In this document: positions 1-12,583 of the stretch, one piece after another
Position numbering within the stretch: the stretch's first letter is position 1
Layout: every line of letters starts with the position of its first letter
Assembly: GCF_016918785.1 (NCBI RefSeq)
Contig: NZ_JAFFPT010000019.1
Coordinates: forward strand, 57,639 to 121,638
DNA length: 64,000 nt
Source of the DNA: Leptospira ainazelensis
Lineage (GTDB): Bacteria; Spirochaetota; Leptospiria; Leptospirales; Leptospiraceae
Reading direction: 5' to 3'
The notes under the pieces: generated by a model
What the model saw: only the letters and a program-made list of their open reading frames with translations
Told to the model about the DNA's origin: nothing
Database searches by the model: none
Position numbers and translations under genes: made by a program

Positions 1-823
1 AACAAGTCCGCGTGTATCCTTTCCGTAAGAACCCGCTTCCCTTCTAAAACAAGAAGTATGAGCCGTCACGGAAATAGGAAGCTGATCTTCAGGAATGATT
101 TCATCTCTGTAGAGATTGGTGAGAGGAACTTCTGCAGTCGGTATAAGATTGAGTTCGTCTTTTTCAATTCGATAAAATTCTTCTTTAAATTTCGGATATT
201 GACCGGTTGCCTGCATCGACTCGTCGTTTACCATCGCCGGAACCCAGACTTCCGTATAACCGTGCTCTTCCGTATGAACGTTGAGCATAAAATTCATCAG
301 GGCCCTTTCTAATTTCGCGCCTTCTTTCCAATAGGTATAAGATCTTGCCCCGGAAAGTTTTACACCCTTCTCAAAGTTGATCCAATTCAATGCCTCGCCG
401 ATTTCAAAATGTGGCTTTGGGGTAAAGGAGAATTTCGGAATCGTTCCGATTTCGTACTGAAGAACATTCTCGTGTTCGGACTTTCCTGCCGGAACTTTCG
501 AATCTAGAATATTAGGAAGGCTTAAATTGAGATCATTGAGAGCGGTTTCCTCGATCTCGAATTTTATCTCTATATCTTTTATTTTTTCGCCGACGAGTTT
601 TACCGCTGCGGAAATTTCCGAAATATCACCGCCTGATTGTTTGATCTTGCCGACTTCCTTGCTGACTCTGTTTCTTTCTTCTCTCAGAATATCCGCTTCT
701 CGTTGAAGTTCGCGTTTCCGATGAATGATCGAAGTAAGTTGATCGATAATTCCGATATCTTTAAATCCTCTAAGTTCTAAAACTTTCCTGAGGTCTTCCG
801 TATTTTCAGTGATATAACGCAGA

Positions 824-831
<8 letters not shown>
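1..831 (-). CDS. serS: Seryl-tRNA synthetase, N-terminal part (runs off the window)
   Basis: Charges tRNA(Ser) with serine in the cytoplasm. Read leftward from the ATG at 831, the protein begins [10 protein letters not shown] and continues through a long charged helical region (roughly residues 25-105), the tRNA-binding coiled-coil arm of SerRS. The catalytic core follows, with class II motif-like segments [10 protein letters not shown] and [12 protein letters not shown] before the window ends. The 3' end is missing. The start overlaps the end of tatD by 8 bases, so the two are probably co-transcribed. Identification rests on the characteristic serS N-terminus and motif 2; confidence is high. 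Confidence 0.95.
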
Positions 832-1633
<802 letters not shown>

Positions 1634-1657
1634 AGAAATCCGGTTTTAGTGAGTCAG

Positions 1658-1694
<37 letters not shown>

Positions 1695-1752
1695 GGATCA
1701 CTTCAGACAGGTGAAAGCAGTTCGCTAAAAACCAAGTTTCGGGACATAAACC

Positions 1753-2772
1753 GTGGATATCAAAGCAACTTTCGCACTTATCTATTATAGACTCCGTTAT
1801 AAGTATCAGGAGTACAAACTAAAACTCGATCTTAAACTTTCCGAACTCAATCGAAAAGGGAGAGAAAGACTTACTGTGATGGTGATTCCGCACTCGGAAC
1901 AAAAAACCATCAACTTTCATATTTCTTATAGGGCGATTTCCATTTTTATAGGAACGATTTTTATTCTTCTAATCATAAGCTCCATCAACGTTCTGAGTCA
2001 CAGCGGTTCAGTACATCAACTTACGGAACTCAATCTTTCCAACAAAGACTTTATCAGACAATCGGCAAAGATGAAAGAAGAGATCAATTCTCTTCACGAA
2101 TACGTTGAATACTATTACGGAAGATTGGCGAGACTTTACGTTAGACTCGGCGGGGATCCGGCAAAAGTTTCCAAAGGAATCGGCGGAGCCGAACAACTTT
2201 CCACACAACCGCCGTCCATCATTGAACCCAAATCTTCCAATCCTCAAGGAAACGACTTACCGGAAGGCGCTGCTGTCTTCCGATTGAAAGAAGACGTTCA
2301 CAACTTAAAAATAAGCAACGAACTTACGCAAGATATCATTTCGATTCTTAAAAAGAGAAAGAATATTCTAAAACAAACTCCGTCGATCTGGCCTGTAAAA
2401 GGTTATGTTCTTTATCCTTACGGCGCTTACTTTAATCCGATCTCGGGAAGAAAAGAATACAACAGCGGAGTGGATATCGGATCCTTTGCAGGCTCCGAAG
2501 TTATGGCAACCGCTCCAGGAACCGTTTATGAAATCGGTTTTACAAAAAACACCGGCTACTTTGTAAAAGTCGCTCACAAATACGGATGGAAAACGATCTA
2601 TTCGAATATGGATCGTTTGAAAGTAAGACAAGGACAGCAAGTTTCGAAAACCGAAGTGATCGGCTTTGTCGGAAAAACAGAATCATCTCCCAATTACATG
2701 CTCCACTATGAAATCCACGTTGGAACAAGAGCGATCAACCCGTTTGCTTTCCTCAACCAAATTCAGGACTGA
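1753..2772 (+). CDS. Membrane-anchored M23/LytM-domain protein with degenerate active site
   Basis: A 339-residue protein starting at GTG. It has a cytoplasmic basic N-terminus, one membrane segment (about residues 61-82), a helical or coiled-coil stretch (about 88-130 and 176-205) and a C-terminal LytM/peptidase M23 fold (about 215-335). Several catalytic positions are replaced. The first Zn-ligand His is Asn237 (NSGVD, with Asp241 kept), the YAHL histidine is Asn285 (YSNM), and the first His of the HLHYE motif is Met316 (MLHYE, with His318 kept). It is therefore probably not a peptidase but a scaffold or hydrolase regulator, like EnvC/NlpD-type proteins. The bactofilin gene starts at the next base, a pairing known for bactofilin-LmdC systems. 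Confidence 0.85.
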   Translation: MDIKATFALIYYRLRYKYQEYKLKLDLKLSELNRKGRERLTVMVIPHSEQKTINFHISYRAISIFIGTIFILLIISSINVLSHSGSVHQLTELNLSNKDFIRQSAKMKEEINSLHEYVEYYYGRLARLYVRLGGDPAKVSKGIGGAEQLSTQPPSIIEPKSSNPQGNDLPEGAAVFRLKEDVHNLKISNELTQDIISILKKRKNILKQTPSIWPVKGYVLYPYGAYFNPISGRKEYNSGVDIGSFAGSEVMATAPGTVYEIGFTKNTGYFVKVAHKYGWKTIYSNMDRLKVRQGQQVSKTEVIGFVGKTESSPNYMLHYEIHVGTRAINPFAFLNQIQD

Positions 2773-3116
<344 letters not shown>

Positions 3117-3120
<4 letters not shown>

Positions 3121-3632
3121 AAGTACTCATACCACCTTATCAACCACCTCGTAAAGAAACCGAAACAAGACAAACTTCCAAAGGGAAGAAGAATGGTTTA
3201 TCTTCCTTAAACGGAGGAAGTTCCGTCAATCAAACCGAAAACATTGAGGCTCCCGTTTCTTCCTCCTTTCTCGATATCCTAGAAGAGATTGTTCCATCCG
3301 GTTCAGAATCCACAAAAGATCTCAACGCACTCTGGAGAGATTTGCCCGAGATTGAAAAAAATTTTTTAGACCTTCCTTCCATCGGAAACTTAGAAGCGTA
3401 TCAAAAACACGTTCAGGCAATCACCAGAGCCGTAATCGATCAGAACATGAGAATTGAAACCCTTTCCAGAAGAATGAAAGGGGAGGCGAAGAAAATCTAT
3501 CACGTTGTGAGGATCATCGATGAGAAAATTCAAATTCTCGCCGAACTCATCATGAACGAGGGAAATTCTGCGTTTAAACTTTTGAAATCGCTGACGGATA
3601 TTCGTGGGCTACTTTTGGATATCCAGGAATAA
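3117..3632 (+). CDS. YaaR-like (DUF327) protein
   Basis: A 171-residue cytoplasmic protein starting at TTG, which overlaps the bactofilin stop (TTGA). The first 45 residues are polar and probably disordered. The rest is helical and matches the DUF327/YaaR pattern: LEAYQKHVQAI, then MKGEAKKIYHVVRIIDEKI, and the closing IRGLLLDI. The function of the family is unknown. The tight overlap with the LytM-like and bactofilin genes suggests it is a third partner of that module. No other start gives a better N-terminus. Family assignment is by pattern only. Confidence 0.7.
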
Positions 3633-3748
3633 GATTTTAGATCCTTCTGAAAAAATATCCAACTCGAGAAACCGCGAATCAAGGCGTTTTTCGGCATCCT
3701 ATTTACAATCTTGCTCAAATCGCTCAGACTAAAAAATTCTAACAAAAC

Positions 3749-4771
3749 TCAGAACGGATCTTCGATTTCAATTTCGAGTCGGTTTGCGAGTTGTAATATT
3801 CGTTCGGGTGTCTTAAGTGAGTTTTTTAAGTTTGTGACGTCCAAACGATTCCTCATCGCTAAAATTAGAAATATAGAATATTCATATTTTTTGGCTGTTT
3901 GGATAAAAGAATCGGATCCAAATTCCTCGAGAATCCGCACCGCCTTGTGTTCTATACTTTCTTTGATTTTTTCATAAACCGCTTCTAAAGATCGAAACCA
4001 ATTCTCTACACTAGAGATAAATTGGATAACCTCCTCTTGTTTCGAAATTTTTACTTTAGAAATTTCCTTTTGAATTTTTTCTAATTCGTATTTTCTCCAA
4101 GGTTTTGATCGTAAAACCGGTAATTGCCATTTTTCCATTTCAGATCTCCAATAATTTTTGGCGGATCGGACCGAAAATATTTTAAAATCGGGAAGTGTAA
4201 CCGCTGATAAAAAGCCGCCAAAACAAGCTCCCGTCTCGATTCCATATATTCTGTCTCCGTAAATTTGAACGCCATCGCCTAATACTCGATGTCCGAAAAT
4301 GACCGGTTTTTCATCCTTATAAAGATTAGTCCAATCTTCAGAATCGAATTTATTGGTAAGATATTTTTCTCCGGAAGTACTACCGATCAAAACTTCCTTC
4401 CTTTGTTCGTTCAAAGGAACATTTGGCTCAATGGCGGCGTGGACGATGGTCGCGGATTCAGTTTCGTAATAAAGCGGAAGGTCATGTATCCAGTCTAAGA
4501 ATTCTTGATAGCGATCTCCGAACTGCAATTTGACGATTTCCTGGGAATAGGATAATACATGATTATCATGTTTATTTTCGTGATTGCCCATGACCACGAT
4601 GTGCCTCGGGTTCTCCTTGAAAAAATCATAGACCTTTACGGAATCAGGGCCGCGATCCACGATATCACCGACGGATATGATTCTATCGTTTTCGGAATAT
4701 CCTACTTCTTCTAAAAGTAGAATCAATTCATCATAGCAACCATGAATGTCGCCGATGACAATGTCTTTCAT
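3749..4771 (-). CDS. Calcineurin-like metallophosphoesterase (PrpE/ApaH type)
   Basis: A 340-residue protein whose first 220 residues carry all di-metal phosphoesterase motifs: GDIHG (7-11), GDIVDRG (about 35-41), GNHE (about 62-65), a VHAA histidine and GHRV. The closest types are Ser/Thr protein phosphatase and diadenosine tetraphosphatase-like enzymes; the substrate cannot be told from sequence. The last 110 residues are an extra helical region rich in Lys/Glu that is not part of the core fold. It stands alone, leftward, with no partner within 100 bases on either side. Confidence 0.88.
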   Translation of the reverse strand: MKDIVIGDIHGCYDELILLLEEVGYSENDRIISVGDIVDRGPDSVKVYDFFKENPRHIVVMGNHENKHDNHVLSYSQEIVKLQFGDRYQEFLDWIHDLPLYYETESATIVHAAIEPNVPLNEQRKEVLIGSTSGEKYLTNKFDSEDWTNLYKDEKPVIFGHRVLGDGVQIYGDRIYGIETGACFGGFLSAVTLPDFKIFSVRSAKNYWRSEMEKWQLPVLRSKPWRKYELEKIQKEISKVKISKQEEVIQFISSVENWFRSLEAVYEKIKESIEHKAVRILEEFGSDSFIQTAKKYEYSIFLILAMRNRLDVTNLKNSLKTPERILQLANRLEIEIEDPF

Positions 4772-4988
4772 AATTTCTCCGGCACGCCAACCTGAAAGGA
4801 ATTGAAATCGCCATAAAATTTCAATCTCGCGCTCAATAGAATAGGCAAACTTGTAACGCGGGCGAAAGGATTTTTATAACCTATCCTTTCGCGCTTAGAT
4901 CGATTTCAGATTTTAACGGCTGAACTTGTTTTTAACAACCTTACATAAATAAATACTTGACTAGAATTCAAAAGCTGAGTGCGGAAAA
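4772..4988. other. Intergenic stretch with two inverted repeats
   Basis: Gap between parB and the phosphoesterase gene. It holds an AT-rich stem (ATTGAAAT at 4801-4808 with its complement at 4818-4825) and a perfect 10-bp stem (GCGAAAGGAT at 4862-4871 with its complement at 4883-4892, loop 11). Neither is followed by a clear T-run on the leftward strand. The second may help end parB transcription or protect its 3' end, but that is inference. Confidence 0.45.
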
Positions 4989-5861
4989 TTATAAACCCAA
5001 CGCGTTCAAAATTTTTTCCATCGCTTCCAAGTTCGGATAAACGATCGTCATCTTTCCTTTACCGGAACCTTGGTTGTGACCGATTTCGATTTTCATCGAA
5101 TATTTCTTTCGAAACTTATTTTCCAGGTCGACGATGTTCACGTCTTTGCGGGATTTTTTCTTTTCAGTAACCGGTTTTTCATCCGTTAGATTGGAAACCA
5201 ATTCTTCTACTTGTCTTGCGGTAAGACCTTTTTCTGCGATTTGAAATGCAAGTTGTTCGATCTTTTTCCGATCGGCTAAGGATAAAAGAGGCCTCGCGTG
5301 ACCTTCGGAAATTCTTCCATTCTTAATCAAATCCTGAACTACGTCGGGAAGTTGAAGAAGGCGAATCAAATTTGAAATTGTGGACCGATTTTTTCCGACT
5401 CGAGCGGAGATATCCGTAATCTTAAGATTCAACTTTTCAGAAAGAGTTTTGTACGCGATCGCTTCCTCAATCGGGTTGAGATCCTCTCTTTGAATGTTTT
5501 CAATGATCGCCATTTCCATCGATTGATTTTCGGAAACATTCTTAACAATAGCGGGGATTTTTACGAAACCCGCAAGTTTACACGCTCTATAACGTCTTTC
5601 ACCGGAGATAATTTCATATCCGGCGTCTAATTGTTTTACTACGATCGGCTGAATGACACCGTGAGCTTTGATCGTTTCAGAAAGTTCCTTGAGGGATTCT
5701 TCCGAAAAAGTTTTTCTCGGCTGACTTGGATTGGGTCGAATTTCGCTAATTCGAATTTCACGCAACGCTCCCTCGGAAGATGCGTCGATCGGAGCCTTGT
5801 TTTCATTGACCGGAATTAAATTTCCAAGGCCTCTTCCTAGGGCTTTGGGTTTGATCGCCAT
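4989..5861 (-). CDS. parB: Chromosome partitioning protein ParB
   Basis: A 290-residue ParB/Spo0J family CTPase clamp that loads at parS sites near the origin and spreads along DNA. It starts [17 protein letters not shown], a typical ParB start. The CTP-binding GERRYRA motif lies about residues 92-98, followed by the [14 protein letters not shown] segment, the HTH that reads parS ([16 protein letters not shown]), and a C-terminal dimerisation region after a Lys-rich linker. It is 2 bases downstream of parA. A perfect parS core at 10541-10554 is the probable target. Confidence 0.97.
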   Translation of the reverse strand: MAIKPKALGRGLGNLIPVNENKAPIDASSEGALREIRISEIRPNPSQPRKTFSEESLKELSETIKAHGVIQPIVVKQLDAGYEIISGERRYRACKLAGFVKIPAIVKNVSENQSMEMAIIENIQREDLNPIEEAIAYKTLSEKLNLKITDISARVGKNRSTISNLIRLLQLPDVVQDLIKNGRISEGHARPLLSLADRKKIEQLAFQIAEKGLTARQVEELVSNLTDEKPVTEKKKSRKDVNIVDLENKFRKKYSMKIEIGHNQGSGKGKMTIVYPNLEAMEKILNALGL

Positions 5862-5863
5862 TC

Positions 5864-7367
<1,504 letters not shown>

Positions 7368-7547
7368 GATGCTAAAATAGAATCCAGACCGCATCTGTCT
7401 CTACAGATTCTTTGCGAAGGATAAAGATTTCAGTGAAAAGAAAAGATAGAAAATTTCCTCGGAGCTTGTTCGGCTTTTGCGGATTCTTCTTTATTTGTTC
7501 GAGCAATTATATTTGACCAACCGAGCCTATGTAAAAAAGTTATTACA

Positions 7548-7991
7548 ATGTTTATCTTAGATCAACAACTCGGTTTCAATCTTCATAGAGTCGCTCTACT
7601 TTTTAGAAGAGAACTCTCTCGTTGTCTTCGAGACTATAACTTAACTCCCGAACAATGGCAGGTTCTTGCCACTCTTTGGGAAAAAGAATCACTGACTCAA
7701 AAGGAAATCATTCACGTAACTTTGCAGGATGCTCCTTCGGCTTCTCGTATGGTTGCGAGAATGGTTCAAAATCAGTTGGTAAAAAGTCAAGTTTCCGACG
7801 AAGACAAACGTGCCACGATCATCACTCTAACAAAAACCGGTCGCTCATTGGAAAAAACTTTGCCTAAAAAGATTACGAGCCATTTCGAAAATTTGCTGCA
7901 AAACTTTCCGGTCGGAAAACGGCAAGAATTGTTGATCGTTTTGAAAGAACTCCGTTTTATTTTTAAGGATATGAATGAAGAGAATCAATAA
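7548..7991 (+). CDS. MarR family transcriptional regulator
   Basis: A 147-residue winged-helix DNA-binding protein. The recognition helix region is LTPEQWQVLATLWEKESLTQKEI followed by APSASRMVARMVQNQL, and the wing contains DEDKRATIITLTKTG, all typical of MarR. Such proteins sense small ligands or oxidants and repress nearby genes. No palindromic operator was identified, and the nearest genes on either side are not obvious efflux or redox targets. It is a single-gene unit pointing right. Confidence 0.92.
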   Translation: MFILDQQLGFNLHRVALLFRRELSRCLRDYNLTPEQWQVLATLWEKESLTQKEIIHVTLQDAPSASRMVARMVQNQLVKSQVSDEDKRATIITLTKTGRSLEKTLPKKITSHFENLLQNFPVGKRQELLIVLKELRFIFKDMNEENQ

Positions 7992-8222
7992 AGATCGAAA
8001 ATTCTTCCATTGCGGATCAGCGTATTGATTTTTCTAAAATGCAAAATCTCAGTGAACAAAAATTGTTCAAAGCGAACTAAACGATCTTCGAACATTTTCG
8101 ATTTATACCTTTGGAAGAATTTTCTTAACATACCTTTTCTTTTGAATCTTTACTTTGCCGCTTTAATCAAAGGGACTGAGGAATGGATCGGATCTGAAAG
8201 CGCAGGCTTCCAAAAAGAGAAG

Positions 8223-8253
8223 TATTTCAAGGCGAGGTCGTCGCCTTGAAATA
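8223..8253 (-). terminator. Perfect 13-bp stem-loop after the M20 peptidase gene
   Basis: TATTTCAAGGCGA at 8223-8235 and its exact complement at 8241-8253 enclose a 5-nt loop. The hairpin sits 13 bases past the stop of the leftward peptidase gene and is followed on that strand by a T-rich run, so it is a probable intrinsic terminator. The rest of 7992-8266 contains nothing else convincing. Confidence 0.7.
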
Positions 8254-8266
8254 AAGAAAAAAGGAA

Positions 8267-9721
8267 TCAGTCTTCGACGTTGTTGAATTCAATTACCGAC
8301 TTGTGAAGAATTTCAATTCCGGTTTTTAGATGTTCAATCGTTGTACTTTCATTCTTTCCATGAATTCCATCGATCTCTTCCGAACTCATCAACGATGGAA
8401 TCAATCCGTAACATTTAAAACCCGCGACTCTTAAATAAGAAGAATCCGTTGTCCCCGGCGATAAGAATGGAGTGACCACAGATCCGGGAACCACCTGCTG
8501 CACGATCCCGGAAAGAACTTTAAAATATTTTGAATCGACTGGAGAAGTTGTCCCCGGCTCCAAATGTCTCGCAGTTACCTTGACCTTATATTTTTCCCCG
8601 AGCTTCTTCACTTTTTCGTAAACTTCATTCTCGTTAAATCCGGGGAGAATTCTAATATCGATACTTCCATTCGCCTTAGAAGTTATGACATTGATCCCTG
8701 CGTAATGAGTATCGACTCCGGTTACGCTTACGGAGTTACTCGTCATCGCTCTTAAATGTTTATTTGTTTGGATCACTCCTTTTAGAATGATTCCCAACAA
8801 AGGATTTCTAGATCTTTTCAACACAAATGAATTTGGAAAGGGACTTACCTCGCCCATCTGATAAAAGAAGGACGCAGTTTCATCCTTAATGATTGTGATC
8901 TCATTCATCTTTTTTATTTCTTGGAGAAAATCTATAAGATTGAGCGCCGCGTACTGCACCGGTGGAGTACTTCCATGACCGGAAATGTCTTCGCTTTCTA
9001 AGTCCAACCAGACCGCGCCCTTTTCTGCGTGTTGAATATTGAAAATCTTACTTCCTTTCAGAACCACATCCTTTGTTCCGACCCCGCCTTCGTTGTGAAC
9101 AAATTCGTATCCTTTAAAAATCTCTCTGTGATTCGCGATCAAAAAACGCATTCCAAATTCGGAACGACTTTCTTCGTCGGAAACCGCAAGATACATCAGA
9201 TTTTTTTTGAGTTTTATTTTTGAATCGTGGATTAAGAAAAAAGCATAGAGTTCCATAATCCCCAGACCTTTCGTATCCACCGCGCCGCGACCATAAATTC
9301 GATCACCGACTCTTATTCCTGCGAAAGGAGGATGTATCCATTCACTTTCATTCACTTCCACTACGTCCAAGTGATTTGTAAGAATCAAACCGCCTTCGGG
9401 ATCGCTCCCTTTGATCTCGGCCATGATACTCGCTCTTTCCGGTTTGCCCGGAACATCATAGATCGTAGTTTTAATTCCTCGTTTGTCAAAAAGACTCTTT
9501 AAAAATAGAGCCGCTTGTTTTTCATTTCCCCGGATTGTTTTGATTCTTAGATAGGACTGCAAGTCCTTGGATGCTTCTTCAGCGAGTTTCCCGTAGTCTC
9601 TTTCTTCGAACTTCGTTTTTGGAGTTAAGGATTGGATTCCTTTCTCCGTAATAAAAATCGTATATAGTAAAAACAGAACCAAGACTCCTAAAAGTCCAAA
9701 GCCGATCTTCTTCCAATTCAT
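8267..9721 (-). CDS. M20 family metallopeptidase, membrane-anchored
   Basis: A 484-residue protein with an N-terminal membrane anchor (about residues 6-24) and a Zn-dependent M20/carboxypeptidase-S-like domain. Metal and catalytic motifs are present: [33 protein letters not shown] and a C-terminal HGKNES segment. The insert between residues about 215-330 is the dimerisation domain. It probably removes residues from peptides or acylated amino acids at the outer face of the inner membrane. It stands alone and ends at the stem-loop at 8223-8253. The substrate cannot be deduced. Confidence 0.88.
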   Translation of the reverse strand: MNWKKIGFGLLGVLVLFLLYTIFITEKGIQSLTPKTKFEERDYGKLAEEASKDLQSYLRIKTIRGNEKQAALFLKSLFDKRGIKTTIYDVPGKPERASIMAEIKGSDPEGGLILTNHLDVVEVNESEWIHPPFAGIRVGDRIYGRGAVDTKGLGIMELYAFFLIHDSKIKLKKNLMYLAVSDEESRSEFGMRFLIANHREIFKGYEFVHNEGGVGTKDVVLKGSKIFNIQHAEKGAVWLDLESEDISGHGSTPPVQYAALNLIDFLQEIKKMNEITIIKDETASFFYQMGEVSPFPNSFVLKRSRNPLLGIILKGVIQTNKHLRAMTSNSVSVTGVDTHYAGINVITSKANGSIDIRILPGFNENEVYEKVKKLGEKYKVKVTARHLEPGTTSPVDSKYFKVLSGIVQQVVPGSVVTPFLSPGTTDSSYLRVAGFKCYGLIPSLMSSEEIDGIHGKNESTTIEHLKTGIEILHKSVIEFNNVED

Positions 9722-9875
9722 CTTTCATTCTCCTCAGTGCGGAAGAAAATAACGTGTCTCGATTTCCTTTCAAGGCATTAAATCATCCGATCTTCGTCTT
9801 TTTAGTGAAAGCAGTTGGAATTGGAGGTTAACCTTTTGATTTCTTTTCCGATGATTGAAGGGTAGAGGTTATAGA

Positions 9876-10604
9876 ATGATTCGAGTTATATTTCTTTTTC
9901 TGCTTTTTCCAGGATTTCTCTTTGCGGTAACTCCCGGAAAATGGTCGCATATTGATAGATACGTTTTCGGAAATACTCAGAACGGTCCGATTCGAGAAGT
10001 CGTTAAAAACGCGACCGGTAAAACAATCTACTCTGCGAATTATGAATACGACACAAACGGAAAACTAACCAAAGAATCCTATCAAAATGAAGAAGGCAAG
10101 GCTGACGGTTCCACTCAATTTCAGTATAAGGAAGGAAAGGTTGTTCGTGAGGAACTCTTCAATAAAGACAATCTTCTTGTGGAAACAAAAACATTTCGAT
10201 ACAATCCAAAAGGGCAGATCGATTTGATCGAAGTTTTCGATCGGGAAAATAAACTGTTACTCAAATCCAGCGTCACTGCTTGGGAAAAAGAATTCGCGAA
10301 ATCGGGAAACACAAGTTGGTCTGATTCTAAGGAAGTTGAAACTTTCACCTTGGTTCGGGACGAGAAGAATCCGAAGATCTTGATTCAAAATATATACAAC
10401 GAAGAGAAAAAACAAATCGCTTCGACTAAGTTTGAGTATGATGAAAAAGGAAATCTTCTTACGAGGACCAATGTCCAAGGGGAACAAGAACGAAAAAACC
10501 AACTCAATTACGGACCCGATAATCGGCTTATTAGTTTTACGTTTCACGTGAAACAAAACAATAAGTGGGAACTTCTCAAAACTCACGAGCTCATTTACAA
10601 ATAA
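9876..10604 (+). CDS. Exported protein with YD-like repeats, carrying a parS site in its gene
   Basis: A 242-residue protein starting [17 protein letters not shown], a signal peptide. The ATG at 9876 is preferred over the in-frame ATG at 9855 because AGAGGT lies about 7 bases before it. The mature part repeats a pattern of Y-x-Y-D-x-x-G-x-L about every 30 residues ([45 protein letters not shown]), which recalls RHS/YD or MORN-like beta repeats. The function is unknown. Codons near the 3' end (residues FHVK) spell a perfect parS core. A 10-bp stem-loop follows the stop. Confidence 0.75.
   Translation: MIRVIFLFLLFPGFLFAVTPGKWSHIDRYVFGNTQNGPIREVVKNATGKTIYSANYEYDTNGKLTKESYQNEEGKADGSTQFQYKEGKVVREELFNKDNLLVETKTFRYNPKGQIDLIEVFDRENKLLLKSSVTAWEKEFAKSGNTSWSDSKEVETFTLVRDEKNPKILIQNIYNEEKKQIASTKFEYDEKGNLLTRTNVQGEQERKNQLNYGPDNRLISFTFHVKQNNKWELLKTHELIYK
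10540..10555. promoter_or_regulatory. parS: parS site (ParB binding)
   Basis: GTTTCACGTGAAAC at 10541-10554 is the exact 14-bp palindromic core of the bacterial parS consensus, and the flanking base at 10555 (a) also matches. It lies inside the coding region of the exported repeat protein, about 4.7 kb from parB and 6.5 kb from dnaA, as expected for an origin-proximal centromere. Confidence 0.93.
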
Positions 10605-10618
10605 GCATTTTACAGATC

Positions 10619-10647
10619 AGAGAACCGGTTAAAAAGCCCGGTTCTCT
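10619..10647. terminator. 10-bp stem-loop after the exported repeat gene
   Basis: AGAGAACCGG at 10619-10628 pairs perfectly with CCGGTTCTCT at 10638-10647, loop 9 nt. It begins 15 bases after the stop of the rightward gene. No clean T-run follows at once, so it is a weak intrinsic terminator at best. The remainder of 10605-10804 holds no gene. Confidence 0.5.
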
Positions 10648-10804
10648 CGCCCGACTTTCACTTTGGCTTTTCTACTTTGTTCCCACTGTAGGGTGAAAAC
10701 GGAGCCTCTCACTTTTACTGGAATCCTCATCACAAAACTTCGCTTTTGAAAATTTTACGATCTGAGTACAAGGCTTTAAGATTTATAGAAGCCCCTGTTG
10801 AAAA

Positions 10805-11395
10805 TCAATGCTGACTTGTCACAAACACATTGCTAAAATTCTTCTGCTCTAAATCTTTTTTATCGATAAAAAAATGCAAAATGGTTTCAACGTTTCCTTT
10901 CAAGGCGTTTATTTCGTTTGTATTTACTTGGAGAAGTGAAAGACGATCGTCTTTAGAATGATCCGCACCCGACACAAAAACTTCACCTCCAAATCGTGAC
11001 AGTTTCATAGTTGCAAAATAATCTTTGTCGTTTCTTCCCACTTCATCCATGTCTTTATAAGAGATAGCACATTCCGTAAATGGATACTCTATATCCATAT
11101 ACTTTGTATTTATATTTTCGGGGACTACTGACTTCAAGGAAGCCTCCTCAGTTACGAAAATCACGCTTCCAAACTCTGTTGTATCGTCCAGTTGACAGAA
11201 GAAAAACAAGAGTCCTCTCGTTGAGATTTCGTTTTCAAAATCTTTTAGATTCAATTGGCATAAAAAAGGAATAGCACTCCCTGAATCGTCTTTAGGAAAA
11301 AATACTCCGTCAGGAAGGTCTGGATTACCGCCAAATTTCGATTTTCCTAAATCAATTTTTGAGTTGGTAGAGATTAGAATTCTTTTTGGTTTCAC
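10805..11395 (-). CDS. DUF1963 (YwqG-like) protein
   Basis: A 196-residue cytoplasmic protein starting at GTG (11395) after an AGAGG ribosome binding site. The signature [16 protein letters not shown] (about residues 19-34) and [12 protein letters not shown] place it in the DUF1963/YwqG family. It is shorter than many members, which have an extra N-terminal segment. The function is unknown; YwqG lies in a polymorphic-toxin operon in Bacillus subtilis, but no toxin gene is visible here. The start overlaps the stop of a 29-codon reading frame by four bases (GTGA). Confidence 0.8.
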   Translation of the reverse strand: MKPKRILISTNSKIDLGKSKFGGNPDLPDGVFFPKDDSGSAIPFLCQLNLKDFENEISTRGLLFFFCQLDDTTEFGSVIFVTEEASLKSVVPENINTKYMDIEYPFTECAISYKDMDEVGRNDKDYFATMKLSRFGGEVFVSGADHSKDDRLSLLQVNTNEINALKGNVETILHFFIDKKDLEQKNFSNVFVTSQH

Positions 11396-11481
11396 AGCAA
11401 AGCCTCTTTAAGTTTCTTAAGTTCTTCGAAAGAAAAGATCGATGCGTGTCTAGAAAAAGGGCGATGTAATTTCTTATACAT
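11392..11481 (-). CDS. Possible 29-residue leader or gene remnant before DUF1963
   Basis: From the ATG at 11481 to the TGA at 11392-11394 runs a 29-codon frame beginning [10 protein letters not shown] and ending KKLKEALL. Its stop overlaps the DUF1963 GTG start in a GTGA, the layout of coupled genes. A stop lies four codons upstream of the ATG, and the ATG sits within a hairpin (CGATGTA at 11462-11468 with its complement at 11477-11483). It could be a translated leader or the tail of a decayed gene. There is no homology to judge it by. Confidence 0.25.
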   Translation of the reverse strand: MYKKLHRPFSRHASIFSFEELKKLKEALL

Positions 11482-11637
11482 CGTGCTTTTCTAAATCAAA
11501 CTTCACAAATGGGGAATTTGATTTTCATGCAGGGATTCATTTCTTTCCACTTGTAAATGCAGAGAAGGTTAGGATCTTTTGAGAGCAACCGTAAAAACTC
11601 AGAAAGACTTATTTGAATACAAAAGGAATTTCCTGAC

Positions 11638-12184
11638 TTAACTATCTATAACGCCCTCCTCGTGAACATTTTGGTGAAAAAATTCTCGTGCCTTTTTAAT
11701 TTTAAGAAGAATGTCTTGATTCAGTTCATTGGAAATTTCAATACTCGAAAAGAAAAGATCGAAGGATTCGCCTGAGCGTTTCAAAAACATTTTCCGTATA
11801 TCGAGGTAAGAATCTCCAGATAAATTCCCAAAAACATCTTTCTTCGATTCGATCAGCACTGCGGAACAAAAAAAGCTCTGAAATTTTTCCAACCGAATCG
11901 AAATTCTTTTGCAAGTTTATAAATTCGATTTCTGCTTTCTTGTTTTCCACTCGGAAACATTCGACCCTCAAGAATAGAAAATCCCTGAGTGTATCAAGAA
12001 TGAATCTGAAATCATCAAGTTGAAAGTTCATCAGCATTCTCAAAATAGAATTCTCGTTTTCTTTTCCTTTGAATTTCTCGAGATTTATTTCTCGTTCCGA
12101 TTTATATTTTCTGGGACGTAGGAACTCTTCATTGAACGAGAAAACAACAGGGAATCTGAATTCTTTTCCAAAGTCATTTCGATG
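11638..12184 (-). pseudogene. Frameshifted gene remnant, unknown family
   Basis: Two overlapping leftward frames look like one broken gene. The upstream frame is open from 12184 (just after an in-frame TAA) and reads RNDFGKEFRFPVV... to NLQKNFDSVGKISEL. Coding-like sequence then continues in another frame as CSAVLIESKKDVFGNL... to FHQNVHEEGVIDS, ending at 11638. The switch falls at a run of seven T (leftward strand, about 11870-11878). No good start codon exists at the 5' end, which lies about 50 bases from the mnmG fragment at 12235, so the 5' part is probably lost too. The family is not recognised. A sequencing error in the homopolymer cannot be excluded. Confidence 0.55.
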
Positions 12185-12234
12185 TTAAAAGCTCAACAAG
12201 TAATCATTCGATTTAAACTCAATCCCCTCACACG

Positions 12235-12499
12235 AAAAAGCCCGAATCCCGCCGGACTTCCAAAAACGTTTCATGTGAAACGTGGACGGAGTTCCTACAA
12301 AAGTCAGTCAGGAAAATTGAGAAGTCTCCACCTCTTGTTTCTCTATCTCTTTGATCTGATAAAGAAGAAGATCGATATCGCTTGCATCCATCCTGAAATC
12401 TGCCCGTCTTTCGAGTGTCACCGGTCGAAGCGTATTTAACTTTTGAATCGTTTCCTTTTTTAATCCAGCGATTGAATCACTTTGTAGACTAGAGGACAG
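12235..12499 (-). pseudogene. Diverged second copy of the mnmG 3' end and its terminator
   Basis: About 265 bases resemble 12715-12982, offset by about 481 bases. Translated leftward, the copy reads [19 protein letters not shown] and [11 protein letters not shown], against [19 protein letters not shown] and [11 protein letters not shown] in intact mnmG. The copy continues past the stop at 12308 into the terminator-like stem (now imperfect) and the flanking palindrome. Upstream of about 12499 the similarity ends abruptly. It encodes at most 65 residues of the MnmG C-terminal domain and cannot be functional alone. It looks like an old tandem duplication or recombination scar. Confidence 0.85.
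12268..12281. promoter_or_regulatory. Near-perfect parS-like site
   Basis: GTTTCATGTGAAAC matches the parS core at 13 of 14 positions (T for C at position 7). ParB tolerates such variants in Bacillus. It lies in the duplicated mnmG tail; the matching palindrome of the parent copy at 12749-12762 (GTTTCCTATGAAAC) has three mismatches and is probably not bound. Confidence 0.55.
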
Positions 12500-12583
12500 G
12501 TTGCAGTTTGGGTCGGAACTCCGAGAAAACGGAGTAAAAGAATTCTCCTTTGAATGAAATCTTCTGATTCTTTCAATTCCCAA

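Noticed and set aside
58..312. Rightward frame of 84 codons at the left edge
   Set aside because: It is antisense to serS, which is clearly coding on the other strand.
8010..8249. Rightward frame of 79 codons after the MarR gene
   Set aside because: The sequence is Lys/Phe/Asn-rich with no recognisable pattern and it runs into the stem-loop at 8223-8253. No ribosome binding site was seen.
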